In this document: piece after piece, positions 11,141 through 23,326 of the stretch | Numbering within the stretch: the first letter of the stretch is position 1 | How the letters are laid out: each line of letters starts with the position of its first letter | NCBI GenBank assembly: GCA_963989385.1 | Contig: OZ022501.1 | Location: forward strand, 91,310,979-91,374,978 | From: Ctena decussata | Lineage: Eukaryota > Mollusca > Bivalvia > Lucinida > Lucinidae | Direction of reading: 5' to 3' | DNA length: 64,000 bases | The notes under the pieces: model-generated | Database searches by the model: none | The model's input: only the letters and a program-made list of their open reading frames with translations | Told to the model about the DNA's origin: nothing | Made by a program: the position numbers and the translations under genes

Positions 11141-11858
11141 TAGAAAGTTCACAATACAGACCTCCTTGCTGGGCACCATTTGACTGTCAGACATGTTTGA
11201 TGTCCCAGGATGAAAATATGCATACAGGCATCAGAAAATGAGAAATCATGGACACAACTTCTTATAAAACACAAGCTAGACTGAAAGTTATGTCCGAAAT
11301 TGTTACCTTGTGTGCTTTCCAAGCTTAAAGCCTCCAGACTTCGCTTCTTTTTTTACCAATATTTTGTTTACCATTCATTACATCCTATTTCTCTTTATTT
11401 CAAATACCAAATTAAGGCAAAGAAGAATTCTTTGATCAGAATAAGGGTTTTCACTTGAATTTTAAAAGAAGGAGTCCGGGACTCCTCCTTTTCCAAAAAT
11501 AGGAGTCCCATCTGAAACATAAGAGTCCCAGCCTGAAAAATTGGAGTCCCACAGATTTCAACATAAAATTTAGCTCCAAAAGCCTTCAATAAAAATTTTA
11601 CTTATCTAGTTAAAACTGTCTCAGGATATTGTCCCTGGGGTTGCAAAAGATGAAAAGCACTCAAACAGGACAGGGGAAGGGCAATGTTTTTATGATTGGA
11701 CATCAAATAATTATCATTATTATGTTATAGATGAGTAAAAAAAGTTATGACAATTATTTAGAAATGCTTCCATTTTATGTCAAAGGTATTAATTTACTTT
11801 TCCCTTCAGAGATATTTCATGTTATCAACCTTACTCCCCAGCAGCAGTGTAACATGTA
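11141..11858. other. No gene recognised
   Basis: At 11470-11560 there are repeated ggagtccc phrases around a small hairpin (aggagtccgggactcct). Otherwise AT-rich sequence without a supported ORF. Confidence 0.35.
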
Positions 11859-13628
11859 CAGTACACGCAACGTGAAGACTTGATCTGACACGCTCTCGCG
11901 TGACACTTAAAATTGCGAGGAAGGGATTAAAATCCACATGATTCTCTCGCAACTCTCACGCATTTCACACTAAACTTCCTCGCGTGTTTGAAAATCGCCA
12001 CGTTCCACGCAAGAAAATTCCTCGCATCTCGCGTGAAATTCATAGAGTGATGTATGCGAGAAACTTTCTCGCATCACGCGTGGAATTTTGTCCAGGTAGG
12101 TACAATGTACATGTACAGTAAATGCAAGTTTCTATACATATACCTTTACGATTCGCAATGCATTTTTTTTCGACGCTGATAACGGTTCAATTAATACATT
12201 GTAAGCGTGCGTGAATAACCTAATTGATCGCATCCTCAACGCAAGTATTGTTTGACCGTTTTTAAGGATGTGTTGATAAACAATCATGATCAGCGTAATT
12301 TTGTTGCAATTACGCAGCGAGTTAATTAGAGAGGCTTATGTTTGAAAGAATGTTGTTAATAGGTTACTTACATGTAGTAGCAAAATTCTAGAATGATGAC
12401 ACAGACAAAAATTTTCGCTCAGCCGCCACCGATAATAGCCCAATCCATGTCAAAACAGTCACAAAGATCAAAGCGTTTCGATCAAAGCTATACCGCTATT
12501 GGCACGTGCCGAAATGTTTACTTATTAACCAATATAAACTTTCTGATGTAAGAGCTGTCAAGTTTCCATTAAAAGCGCACGCGACAACAATGACTTGATT
12601 AGCAAATGGGCTGTCTCAGAGGTGATTGACGTCCGCTTAACCACTCGCTGAAATATGCAAATTTGTAAACCTGTTGGTTTGACAGCTAAAAAAAAAATAC
12701 GTCACAGCTGCATCCATATAGAAAATATGATTTTGCGTCGTGGATCAATAGTCAAAGTGTTTGGATTTTAAAAATGCATCAAAATGAATGAAAAATAAGA
12801 GGTGAGAAGTTTGTTTTTTATTCCGATCTCCGCGTTGCAAAATCACATTATCTATAAGAAAAAAGAAACTGATTCTGCTGCGCGAAAAATTCTCACTCAA
12901 AGTAGTCGGACTAATAAACATAATATATATGTATTCATATTTAGAGGTGACTGAACGCATTCAGGGCCTTTGCCGTAATAAAATGTGAAGACGGTAGCAT
13001 TTGTTGAAATACGTAAACACAGCACGTTTATAGGTCAGTCTCGTGCCTTGACATCAAAGGACGCCGCTCAGAGCACAAAATGGTGAAAGGAATCTTATTC
13101 CATACGCTGATAGTAAATATGAGGATCAGCCTGCGCAGTATTGTATACTATGCGACAAACTGGTATGCTTTACGCGTCATAGCGTGAGCGGTTTATGCCG
13201 TCTATTTGTTCGGTTATTTCTGGAATGGCTGAAATTGCCGATCGTAATTTTTGCCGCTAAAAATTTTTTAGTCGGCGCCAGAAAAGACCAGTCGGTTGGA
13301 AACCGGAATCACAACTTTTTTAGGCCCAAAGTAAAAATATAAATGAATTACCTGTACCTGTGAAATTGATAGGAATCGTTAATCCTTTCCACTCGAAGTT
13401 TGACGCCGATGACTCACCTGAGCATACATGGAGTTAATCCTTTCTCTCGAAAGTTGCGTGTCTCGCGTGAAAAGAAATTATTTTCTCGCGAGTTTAACGT
13501 CACGCATCTCGCGAGTGTCTCGCATCTCCCACGCATTTCACACGCAAAAACCCCACTAAACTTTCGTGGAAAAGATTAAAATTTCTCGCGAGAGCGTGTC
13601 AGATCAAGTCTCCACGTTGTGTGTACTG
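11859..13628. mobile_element. TA-flanked non-autonomous element with CTCGCG-rich ends
   Basis: Terminal inverted repeats of about 45 bp start with cagtacacgcaacgtgaaga on the left and end with acgttgtgtgtactg on the right. TA lies on both sides (11857-11858, 13629-13630). Inside each end are many ctcgcg/cgcgag phrases arranged in opposite orientation (11890-12090 and 13440-13590). TA duplication and a CAGT start fit a Tc1/mariner-type element, but no transposase ORF is visible in 1.77 kb. Confidence 0.7.
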
Positions 13629-13630
13629 TA

Positions 13631-14329
13631 AAAGCCACAGTTCAGCACTATTCAGTGATGCCCAGTTCACTGCAACATTACTTACAGCAGTTACTTTAGC
13701 TTATCTCAACATCTCCACCCCTCCCCAACTCCCACCCACCCACTTCAGTGCACCTAGTCCCATCCACCAACATCATACGCAGAAATTCGTCTACATGCAC
13801 TTTACCGTTTTCAATCAGAGTTTCTGACTGATTGTAAAAATCGAAATTGAGTTTGATATACACCTGAATTTGTATCTGTCGTTAAATCTGCTGTATATCA
13901 TCCCATATCTGTGTTAATTAACATTCCTAAACCGCGTGTTGAACTGTCTTTGTAGAACTTGCCGATTTCCCAAAGCAGTATTCATAAATCTACATTGGCA
14001 GTCGTTCTGCAAATCAACATCGTGCGTGAGATATGGCGGGAAACAGACTAAAAACGACGGGAAAGAATTTTATAATCTGTATCTGCAAGGTACTCCAAAC
14101 GCCTCTAAAAGAGTACTACATGGAGTGTGTGCGCGAATGGCCTGACTCACAACAAGAAAGATAATAAAATAAATAAATAATAATAATAATAAAAATAATT
14201 GATATTGTTGTTTTATTTATGTTCAATTTAGAATTTTGTGAGTATTGTATCAGCTGTGAAATCTGCATAAACATTGATTTGGTATTTGATGATAATTTAA
14301 ATTATGAGGGATGATATGATGAATAATGA
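13631..14329. other. No gene; simple-sequence tail near 14165-14200
   Basis: The phrase aataaataataataataata near 14170 may be the 3' tail of the minus-strand LINE fragment that follows. No coding region is supported. Confidence 0.4.
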
Positions 14330-14790
14330 AGTATTATCAAAATGACGTTTTCTTAAGCCCTGCTCGGAATGATCCGAGGTCTGGGCTAGAGCGTATGTCA
14401 GGAGGAAGGTTGTTCCAGATTTTAGCGGTTCGGGGGAAAAATGAGTACCTATGTGAGTCAATCCATGAAAAGGGGAAGGTGAATGTGTCTCAGGGAGGGA
14501 TGTATGGATTTAGGAAGGGAAATTTTGACTAGGTTGTGGTGAATTTTATAGAGCATAACCAGGGATGAAATTTTTCTTCTTTTCTCTTATGTTGGCAGTT
14601 TTAATTTTGATAAAACACTGCTTGTATAGCTGTAGTCAGTAAAATAAATCTTAATGCTCTATGCTGAATCATTTCAATTTGGTGAATATACTTTTTCTGC
14701 CAGGGATCCCTAACTGATGCAGCATACTCGGTAAGAGGCCGAACATTAGTCTTATAGGTGATGCTCAAACCAAAGATCTGGAAAGCCAAC
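14330..14790 (-). pseudogene. LINE reverse transcriptase C-terminal fragment (Jockey/L2/CR1 type)
   Basis: On the minus strand, in more than one frame, are typical C-terminal phrases of non-LTR reverse transcriptases: YKTNVRPLTEYAASVRDPWQ and QIEMIQHRALRFI (about 14640-14770), then, frame-shifted, a LVMLYKIHHNLV-like piece and finally SSPDLGSFRAGLKK near 14340-14380. These are normally the region after the RT palm, ending the ORF2 protein. Frameshifts and stops show it is dead, and the catalytic part is missing. The exact clade cannot be fixed from this piece. Confidence 0.75.
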
Positions 14791-15213
14791 AGTTTTGGGG
14801 AACTCTCTGATTTGCCTTGCTAAATTGTAATACAATTATATCTGATGACCGTATCTAGCAACTCGAAGTTACCGATTGCATTTTCCAAGTTAAAAAATTT
14901 GATGATGATCATGGCCTCTAAACCTCACAATCACCATTTTAAGAATAGTTTTCAGTTCTTTATTTGTAATAATCCCCCGGTGAATCGGTCCATAGAGATT
15001 CCGAAACGCACCAAAACACCGGAATGCATCTGTAATTACCGGAACGCACTATTGATATAGGGTTTTCCCGTATAGATAATGGTTTTGGGGTTAAGTGCGA
15101 AGTGCTCATTGGCGAAAAGCATTATTTGAGCCCTATTTTGTTACATTGATTCAATGTGTACGTGGCCAGTAGGACACTTCTTGAGTCTTTGCTACTTTCC
15201 ATTTCAGTGTCAA

Positions 15214-16292
15214 CAGGGCTCTCACACCCCTTTTTGGGAATGGGGCCGGGGCCTTCAGAATTGGGAAAAATAGCGTCATTTTGTCTAAAATTGGGAAAAT
15301 TTTCATTGTTTTATGTGGGAAGTGTTCATTGTCAGACCAACACAACTTACATATGGTATTGTTATATTTTCAGAGGAATCCAGTCAGTAAGCAGACATAG
15401 ATCTAGCAGATAGTGAATCATAATAAACTTTATCAAAATAGTTGGGATATTAGATAATAACAAAACTATTTGTCTGTGTTGAGTTTTTCTTTCTTTCCTT
15501 TGAACTGGCAACTTCCCTATCTTGCCACTCTCAAATTGGAGACAAGACTGGGACCTAGAAAAAAAAGTGTTTCAATATAACAACAGTAAAAGAAGCATCT
15601 GTGAACTAAGCATAATGTGAGGTTGAGAGAAAGTGGCCTGTCACAATGCAGAACATGGCAAAACTTTCAGTCCTGCAAGTACAAAACATCCACAGTATGT
15701 CACTATCACTATACTAACTCTTAAATGTCCCGGTAATCCTGTTTATGATTTTGGATATGGCCGAAAATGTCTGTGAAAATCAATTCAGGTACGAAACACA
15801 AAAACAGCAGAATCATCCACCAAAGGTGAAAACTCCGATCAAATTTTAGCATTGGAAGGCTTTAAATTAAAGAATAAGTCAAAATATTGTTCACCACAAC
15901 AATATTGGCCCTTGAAGCAAAGAAAATAGTAACATATTGCAGCGAAAATCGCTAGGCTATTCGCCCTCTAATGAAAGGGAAGTAACTCTAACAGTACATG
16001 ACAACTCTAACAGTACATGATAAAACCCGGTACCACTTTCCAGTAACAAAACATGACGATCGTGATTGAAAATGTAATCGCTTCCCGATTTTTAAAGTTA
16101 TAAATTATGTTAACATTTTTAGTTTTAAGTGGTTTTTAATACATTTTGCGTTGATGCAACTGGAGTATTCTTGGACCAAATAGGCTTAGTCAGATTGGGA
16201 ATTTTTCGTCTGGAATTGGGAAAAAAACATACTTTTTGGCATTGGGAATGGGGCCGAATTTCGGCCCCAAATTTCGGTGATCGAGAGCCCTG
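15214..16292. mobile_element. CAGGGCTCTC DNA element, copy 1 (5-bp TSD gtcaa)
   Basis: 1079 bp with terminal inverted repeat cagggctctc / gagagccctg, extended by cccctttttgggaatggggc and a complementary-looking cattgggaatggggcc inside the right end. It is flanked by a perfect 5-bp duplication gtcaa (15209-15213, 16293-16297). No transposase ORF. Its twin follows 270 bp downstream in the same orientation. Confidence 0.85.
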
Positions 16293-16561
16293 GTCAAGGA
16301 TCATAAAATGCATTCAACACAATTTCATTTACTTCTATGATGCCTTGAATAATTAAAGAGCGCATAATAATGATTCCTGACCAAGCAAAAAGCTTTTTTA
16401 CAGACACCAGAACAGACACAATTCTGCTTTACATACACTCTCTGTCTCTATTCTTGAACAGGAAAGCATTATTACCAGAAAACTTTTTTTTCTGTAAGTT
16501 GTATATCAAATTGAAATCCTACTTGATTACCCTCTAAATAAATAATATTCCAGGCCTAATA

Positions 16562-17645
16562 CAGGGCTCTCACACCCCTTTTTGGGAATGGGGCCGGGGC
16601 CTTTAGAATTGGGAAAAATAGCGTTGTTTTGTCTGAAATTGGGAAAATTTTCATTGTTTTATGTGTGAAGTTTTCAATCATTGTCAGACCAACACAACTT
16701 ACATATGGTATTGTTATATTTTCAGAGGAATCCAGTCAATAAGCAGACATAGATCTAGCAGATAGTGAATCATAATAAGTTTTATCAAATAGTTGGGATA
16801 TTAGATAATAACAAAACTATTTGTGTGTGTTGAGTTTTTCTTTCTTTCCTTTGAACTGGCAACTTCCCCTATCTTGCCACTCTCAAATTGGAGACAAGAC
16901 TGAAACCTAGAAAAAAAAAGTGTTTCAATATAACAACAGTACAACACTCTAGGTTTGAAGCATCTGTGAACTAAGCATAATGTGAAGTTGAGAGAAAGTG
17001 GACTGTCACAATGCAGAACATGACAAAACAAAACTTTCAGTCCAGCAAGTACAAAACATCCGCGGTATGTCACTATCACTATATACTAACTCTTGGATGT
17101 CCCGGTTATCCAGTTTATGATTTTAGATATGGCCGAAAATGTCTGTGAAAATCGATTCAGGTACGAAACGCAAAAACAGCAGAATCATCCACCATAGGTG
17201 AAAACTCCTATCAAATTTTAGCATTGGAAGGCTTTAAATTAAAGAATAAGTCAAAATATTGTTCGCCACAACAATATTGGCCCTTGAAGCAAAGAAAATA
17301 TTAACATATTGCAGCAAAAATCGCTAGGCTATTCGCCCTCTAATGGAAGGGAAGTAACTCTAACAGTACATGATAAAACCCGGTACCACTTTCCAGTAAC
17401 AAAACATGACGATCGTGATTGAAAATGTAATCGCTTCCCGATTTTTAAAGTTATAAATTATGTTAACATTTTTAGTTTTAGGTGGTTTTTAATACATTTT
17501 GCATTGATGCAACTGCAGTATTCTTGGACTAAACAGGCTTAGTCAGATTGGGAATTTTTCATCTGGAATTGGGAAAAAAACATACTTTTTGGCATTGGGA
17601 ATGGGGCCGAATTTCGGCCCCAAATTTCGGTGATCGAGAGCCCTG
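16562..17645. mobile_element. CAGGGCTCTC DNA element, copy 2 (5-bp TSD taata)
   Basis: 1084 bp, very similar to copy 1 along its whole length, with small substitutions and indels. It is flanked by its own 5-bp duplication taata (16557-16561, 17646-17650). Distinct duplications show two separate insertions, not a segmental duplication. It is non-coding. Confidence 0.85.
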
Positions 17646-17749
17646 TAATACAACACACAAGTAAAGGAAAACCATATTTTCATGGTGCGTTCCGGTAATT
17701 ACAGGTGCGTTCCGGTGTTTTGGTGCGTTCCGGTATTTCTATGGACCCC

Positions 17750-19236
17750 TGGTGAATGATTGTCAATTTTGGCGTATCATCAGTAAACAATTCAGATTCA
17801 GATTCAGAATTGTTGTAGTCTAGGCCCTATGGCCGCAATGACTCTCTATCTATCTCAGGTATTTTTCTTCTTGGTATACTACTGTGCAATAACTACAGTA
17901 ACTGCTCGTAAGTATTTTGTCTTTTATCGTAAAGCTAGTTCTTGTAAAAATCTGAAACGTTGACACACATTACAGAAAATTTTCTGCCAATTATCAAGAT
18001 GTCCTGAAGACCCTGGTTAAAAAAATATACATAATGATACTCCATCTTACAAACAACATACTGATATAAATTTTAACCGGCAAGTTACATATTTACCATT
18101 CAATTTTGCTATAATTTACTGCGGCTACAAATCCGTTTCCACATTTCACAAATGGCGTCCCAAGTTGAAGGTCGCAGGGAAGATAATCTATATTTTTTTG
18201 ACACACCTCCAAATTAAAGCAAGTAAAAGCTTTCAGAAAACATATCAGGTGTTCTTCAGTGGGACCACTGAGTGGGACTCGCCCTATAGTTCAGCTACAG
18301 TGACGTTTAACTATCTATCGATTTCTGGATATCTATAATTCGATTTATGGGTATCTATAGGGCAGCTCTATTTTTTACACATCAACCATGGTCTCTCCGC
18401 CTTCTGGTATCGCGGCTACATGTATTATCAACTCAGGCGGACCACTCCGTTTTAAGTGCTGCTGTTGCAATGTCAACTTCCTCATCTGGGAGCTGACTGC
18501 AGTCCAGAACTGCATTGTCACAATTACATTTCATTGCCGCAGTAAACAAAAGTATCATCGTACCTCAAAGGGTTCCTGAGTTTAAAAAACAAAACAAAAA
18601 CAAAAAAAACTACCTCATCTCCGCCCTCCCTCCCTCCACCCCCAACCCACACACACCAAAACACACAAACGTACACACAAAAGAAGAGACAGAGAGAGGG
18701 TGTTTATGATCCGACCACAACAATTTCAGATATCTCGCTCAAGAGGTTCTACAAATTAGCGGTCAAATCTGACCAGTCATTCTTGAGAAGTCAGTTGCCT
18801 GAATGATTTTTTACCAATTTTGGGCATGGAGACCATCTAGCTTTTTTGGTGCCCAATTGCTCCAAAAAACTGAAAAGTATTTCAAATTTCAGTTATTCCG
18901 AAAAATGAAGTTCATACAACCTTAAAAGTATTATAGAAACAGAAAATTTTATTTCATTTTAGCTTATTTTAGTGTTTGATCGAAATTTATTTCATTTCTG
19001 AACACTTTAAGTGTTTCCAAACTTGCCTTCATCACTTCATCTTCGCAAGCCAAGGGTACTAAGTCCAATTTGTTCCTTGTTCATAGAGAATGCTCTCTTT
19101 ATATTGCATGTAATGATAGGAGTGCTTTATTTACCTCTGAAGCGGCCGAAAATTATAATTTATGGTCTTGCCAGAAAGTGTGTGAAGCTTTCACCTTTCT
19201 CTTGGACAATATTTATATTAGATTATAGACAGATTG
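17750..19236. other. No gene recognised; low-complexity patches
   Basis: An A/C-rich stretch lies at about 18586-18690 (caaaacaaaaacaaaaaaaa, then cctccctcc and cacacaccaaaacacac). A short open stretch starting at atggcgtcccaag (18152) stops after about 21 codons and is not supported as a gene. Confidence 0.4.
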
Positions 19237-19892
19237 TAAATAATAATAATAATAATAATAGACTTTATTTACAGAGGGAAATACACATTTAGTTAAACAC
19301 TAATCTTCCATGTGGCCCTCTCTTAAATGTAGTTGCAATGTGACAGAAAAAAAAGAAAAGAAACAGAAAAAAAGCATGCAGCATGTCATATTTTAAGAAC
19401 ACACACATCCAACCTGTCAGTTTCCTACTGCAAAAATTGCAAGTATCAGGACAAAACTACCAACACAAATACCACAGGCCCACATTACACCACCTACACC
19501 AAACTTTGTAATCAAGGTCTGCACCAGATGCTACCCAGTAAAACTGGATAAGAATTCTCCCAACTGGAAAAAGGACTACACAAAATTCAAAAATAGCAGT
19601 CCAGTTGAACAGAAGTGTCCCAATAATGTACACTTATTACAGTAAGCTCACAGAAATGTCCAAATAATGTACACTTTTTACAGCAATCTCACATTTTCTA
19701 CAGATCTGTAACACTCACATATATACTGAAAATAACACTATAAAAACTGTAAGTATTGAGACAAATATGGCAGAACAAACACTGCAGAGCCTGATCAGAC
19801 TGCTCCAAAAAATTGGAGAAGTACAATCAGGGTTTGTCAAAATATGTACAGTTATTATGACAAGTCCTCCAAAAAAACTAGAACTACATAAT

Positions 19893-19942
19893 AAACATAC
19901 ACACACAAACACACACACACACACACACAAAAAAAAAAAAAT
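19893..19942. repeat. (CA)n and A-run microsatellite in the LINE 3' UTR
   Basis: About eighteen CA units with interruptions, followed by 13 A. It lies between the ORF2 stop and the 3' terminal repeat of the CR1-like element. Confidence 0.9.
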
Positions 19943-19996
19943 CCATATTATTATGATGAAGAACTAAAATAGAATATACAATAATGATAATACAAA

Positions 19997-22900
19997 TCAG
20001 CTTTTCAACCATTTTATGAAATTATTATGAAAAGAATTAACAGTATTTAAATTTTTCAGTTCAGAAGGTAAACTGTTCCAGACAATTGGTCCTGAATATG
20101 TGATGCTTTGTTTAAATATTTCTCTGTTAGGTCGGGGTGTGGTGAAATTTGAAGATACAGCTGACCGTAACAAAGGCAGATTATCATTAACAATTCTTTG
20201 ATTAAACATCTCATAGATATATGGAGGTGTTTCTGATTTATAAACTTTAAACATGAATTTAGATTTTCGTAAAAATAGTCTTTCATATATAGTCAGTATT
20301 TTCAATTCTTGCATACTTTCAAGAACATTTTCAACATTGTAATCCAATATAATTTTGCATGCACGTTTTTGCAGACGGAAAAGTCTGTTGAGATTAAGTT
20401 GGGACGTCCCACCCCATACTAAGTTACAATAGTCTGTATGAGGCTGAATGTAAGTTTTGTAAAATTGAGTTCTGTGTTCAGTAGAAAGGTATTCTTTAAT
20501 TCTAGATAAAAGCCATAAATTAGATGATATCTTTTTGCATATTTGGTCTATATGACTTGACCAAGATAAATTATTATCTATAATAATTCCAAGTATTTTG
20601 TCTTTATTTATGATATTTAAGTTTTCATTGTTTAAGGTCAAACATAATTTATCAGAATCTAGAACTGCTCTCCTTTGATGGGTAGTAATTAACATCAATT
20701 TGGTCTTTGATGTATTGATAGCCATACCATTAAATTTACACCATTCAGAAAGGTTGTTCAGGGCAATTTGCAAGTTGCTCTCAATTGCTGAGCGTGAAAT
20801 TCCAGTTTCATACAGGGTGGTATCATCAGCGTAAAGATCAGTATTTATTGGAGCTGTATAAAGAGGCAAATCATTAATGAACAATAAAAACATTAGTGGG
20901 CCCAATATAGAACCTTGGGGAACTCCATTAATAACTATTTCATCATCTGAGAGGACATTGTTGACAGTTACTCTTTGCCTGCGATTAAGTAAATAAGAAG
21001 AAAACCATGACATTGTATTATCAGACATTTTATAGAGTTTTAATTTTTGCAACAAAATGCTTGGGTCCACAAGGTCAAAAGCCTTTTTAAAGTCTACCAT
21101 TACAACACCAATCATGGAGCCATTATTAATTGCATCAAGCCACCTACTTATCATTCCTATTAATGCTGTTTCACATGAATGTGAAGGTCTGAAACCTGAC
21201 TGAGTTTTATGCAATAAATTATATGTAATAAGAAAATCCATTAATGAATCATGAACATGTTTTTCTAAGATTTTGGAGAGCACTGGAAGAACTGAGATAG
21301 GTCTGTAGTTATTAACATCATCCTTTGAACCACTTTTATGCAGTGGTGCTACTTTGCCTTCCTTCCATTTATTTGGAAATGCTGAATCTCTAATACTTTG
21401 ATTGCATATATGAGTAATGCAATCAGTTATGTATGGAGCTGCAATTTTAATCAAGCGTGGCCCTATTTGATCACAGCCAGTGGCTTTAGATACATCAATA
21501 TTCATTAAAAATTTTAACACTTTCTCCCTAGAGATTTCAGGAATTGTAAAATGGATGCCATCTGGAATTCTGCTATTGCAGAAAGCTTCAAGCTTATCAA
21601 AGTTAGAATTTAGTACAGGCTCCTTTATTTTTGAAGCTACAGACACAAAAAATTTATTGAATTCATTTGCAATTTCATTATTGTCATTAATATCACAATC
21701 CCCAATTTTCAATGCAGATATGCTACTGTGATGTCTTTTATTAAGTCCAATTTCCTTAAATAATTTCCAGACACTGCCAGGGTTATTTTGATTTTCTGTT
21801 ATCAAAGCTGAATATTGTGCTTTTTTAGACTGTTTTATTAGTGTTACTACCTTATTACGCCATATTTTATACTGAAGTTCATTATTTGTTGATTTATGTC
21901 TATCTCGAGTTTTTATAGCATCAATAATTTCTGGAGTTATCCATTTAGGCTGTTGCTTATGTTTAACTCTTTGAGATTTCATCGGCAAATGCTTATCTAC
22001 AATATTTAAAAACATAGATGTCCATGTATCAACAACATCATCAGTGTCATCAAAAAGTTTTATTACATCCCATGGGGCAGACTGCAAATCAGATATAAAT
22101 TCTTGTTCATTGAAGTGTTTATAAGAGCGATAAGAAATAGTGTGATGAGTCAGTTTTGGAACTGAACAATTTGTTTTACGAGTAATAAATACAGGGAAAT
22201 GGTCACTTAATCCTATTTGGGGAACATCAATTGAACTTACATTAGTCTGCATATTACAGTAAATATGATCTATTAGTGTTTCTGAAGAAGAGGTTTTTCT
22301 GGTTGACTGATTTACCTTCTGAATAAGGCCAAATGGTTCTAGATATTCAAACCATGATTTTTTTATATTTTCATTTAACAAGTCCCTGTTGAAGTCTCCT
22401 AATAAATAAAGTTCTTTCTGTGTTTCCAAAATTCTATCAATAAAAATTTCAAAATTTTCATTCCATTTTAAGGTTTCATTTGGATGTCTGTATAATATAC
22501 CTACAAGGTAGCTCTTGGAATTTGTAGGAAAAACTTCTAATACTAAACATTCAATTTCTTTCATCTCCATATCACATCGTCTCTCTACCTTTACTTCATT
22601 CTTAACATATACAATTATACCACCACCTTCTTCACATCGCTCTTTTGAAATTATTCTGTCTTTTCTAAAAAAACTGATAATTATCTATAAAAAAGTAATT
22701 GTCAGGGTGATAATTTTTCAGCTTTGTTTCACTGAGTCCAAAAATATGAATATATTATTTGAATTATTTAACATCAAATCTATTTGGTCAAACTTATTTT
22801 GTATACCTTGGATATTAATATGTCCAATTTTAAAGCCTTTAGTAGTTAATTGAAGATTAAGAGAGGTTTCGGCACACATGGAAGAGCTAATATTTTCAAC

Positions 22901-23326
22901 ATGCGTCAAATCATTATATACAGAATTAAAATTATCATCAGAAACATTACTGTCAAACAGTGTTGACAGGTCATAAATGTCACTTTGTTCATTTAGATTT
23001 CTTGCTGTTTCACTGTCATTAATTGTGTCATCATTATATGCACAGTTGTCTTGGCTGATTGAATCTAGCTCAGTTCTGTTTTGAGATGTATCCTTCTGAT
23101 TAGAAGAGTTATAATAGCATATTGTGTCATCACAAGTTTCATTTATAACACTTACGGATTGATTTATATCCAGTTTATCATTTAAAGAAACAGTATTCGT
23201 TAGGTTACAGTCACATTTCTTTAAATTACAATATTCACAAATGTTTACTAATAATTCAAAGCTATTATTGGTAGGTATTATTGGTAAATTTATGATATTT
23301 GAAATTGTGGCATATTTGCCCTTGTC
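19997..23326 (-). CDS. CR1-like ORF2: endonuclease and reverse transcriptase (one frameshift)
   Basis: Replicative protein of the LINE. The intact 857-codon part (22570-19997) holds the C-terminal half of an APE-type endonuclease (YLLGDFNRDLL, TLIDHIYCN, IGLSDHFPVF) and a complete RT: NNYRPISVLPVLSKILEKHV, DFKKAFDLVDP, NGVPQGSILGPLMFLLFIND and the catalytic LYADDTTLY (about residue 578). The endonuclease N-terminus (GHINIQGIQNKFDQIDL, 22720-22860) is in the other frame. The break sits at a run of five T on the minus strand (22740-22744), so a single-base slip explains it. Upstream of that, the frame stays open back to the ORF1 stop with no ATG before the endonuclease region. ORF2 is therefore in the same frame as ORF1, separated by one TAG. 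Confidence 0.88.

Larger units (their letters stand above)
14986..17749. mobile_element. hAT-like element (non-autonomous), interrupted by two insertions
   Basis: The left end (14986-15050) holds cggtccatag and several accggaacgcac-type phrases. The right end (17686-17749) is its complement, with ggtgcgttccggt repeats ending ctatggaccc. Flanks share ggtgaat (14979-14985, 17751-17757), extendable to an imperfect 8-bp duplication. Removing the two inserted CAGGG elements leaves about 0.6 kb, close to the 732-bp element at 62806, which has related ends and a perfect 8-bp TSD. Confidence 0.6.

Noticed and set aside
18152..18220. Start of a gene at atggcgtcccaag
   Set aside because: It stops after about 21 codons, with no plausible splice donor in frame.
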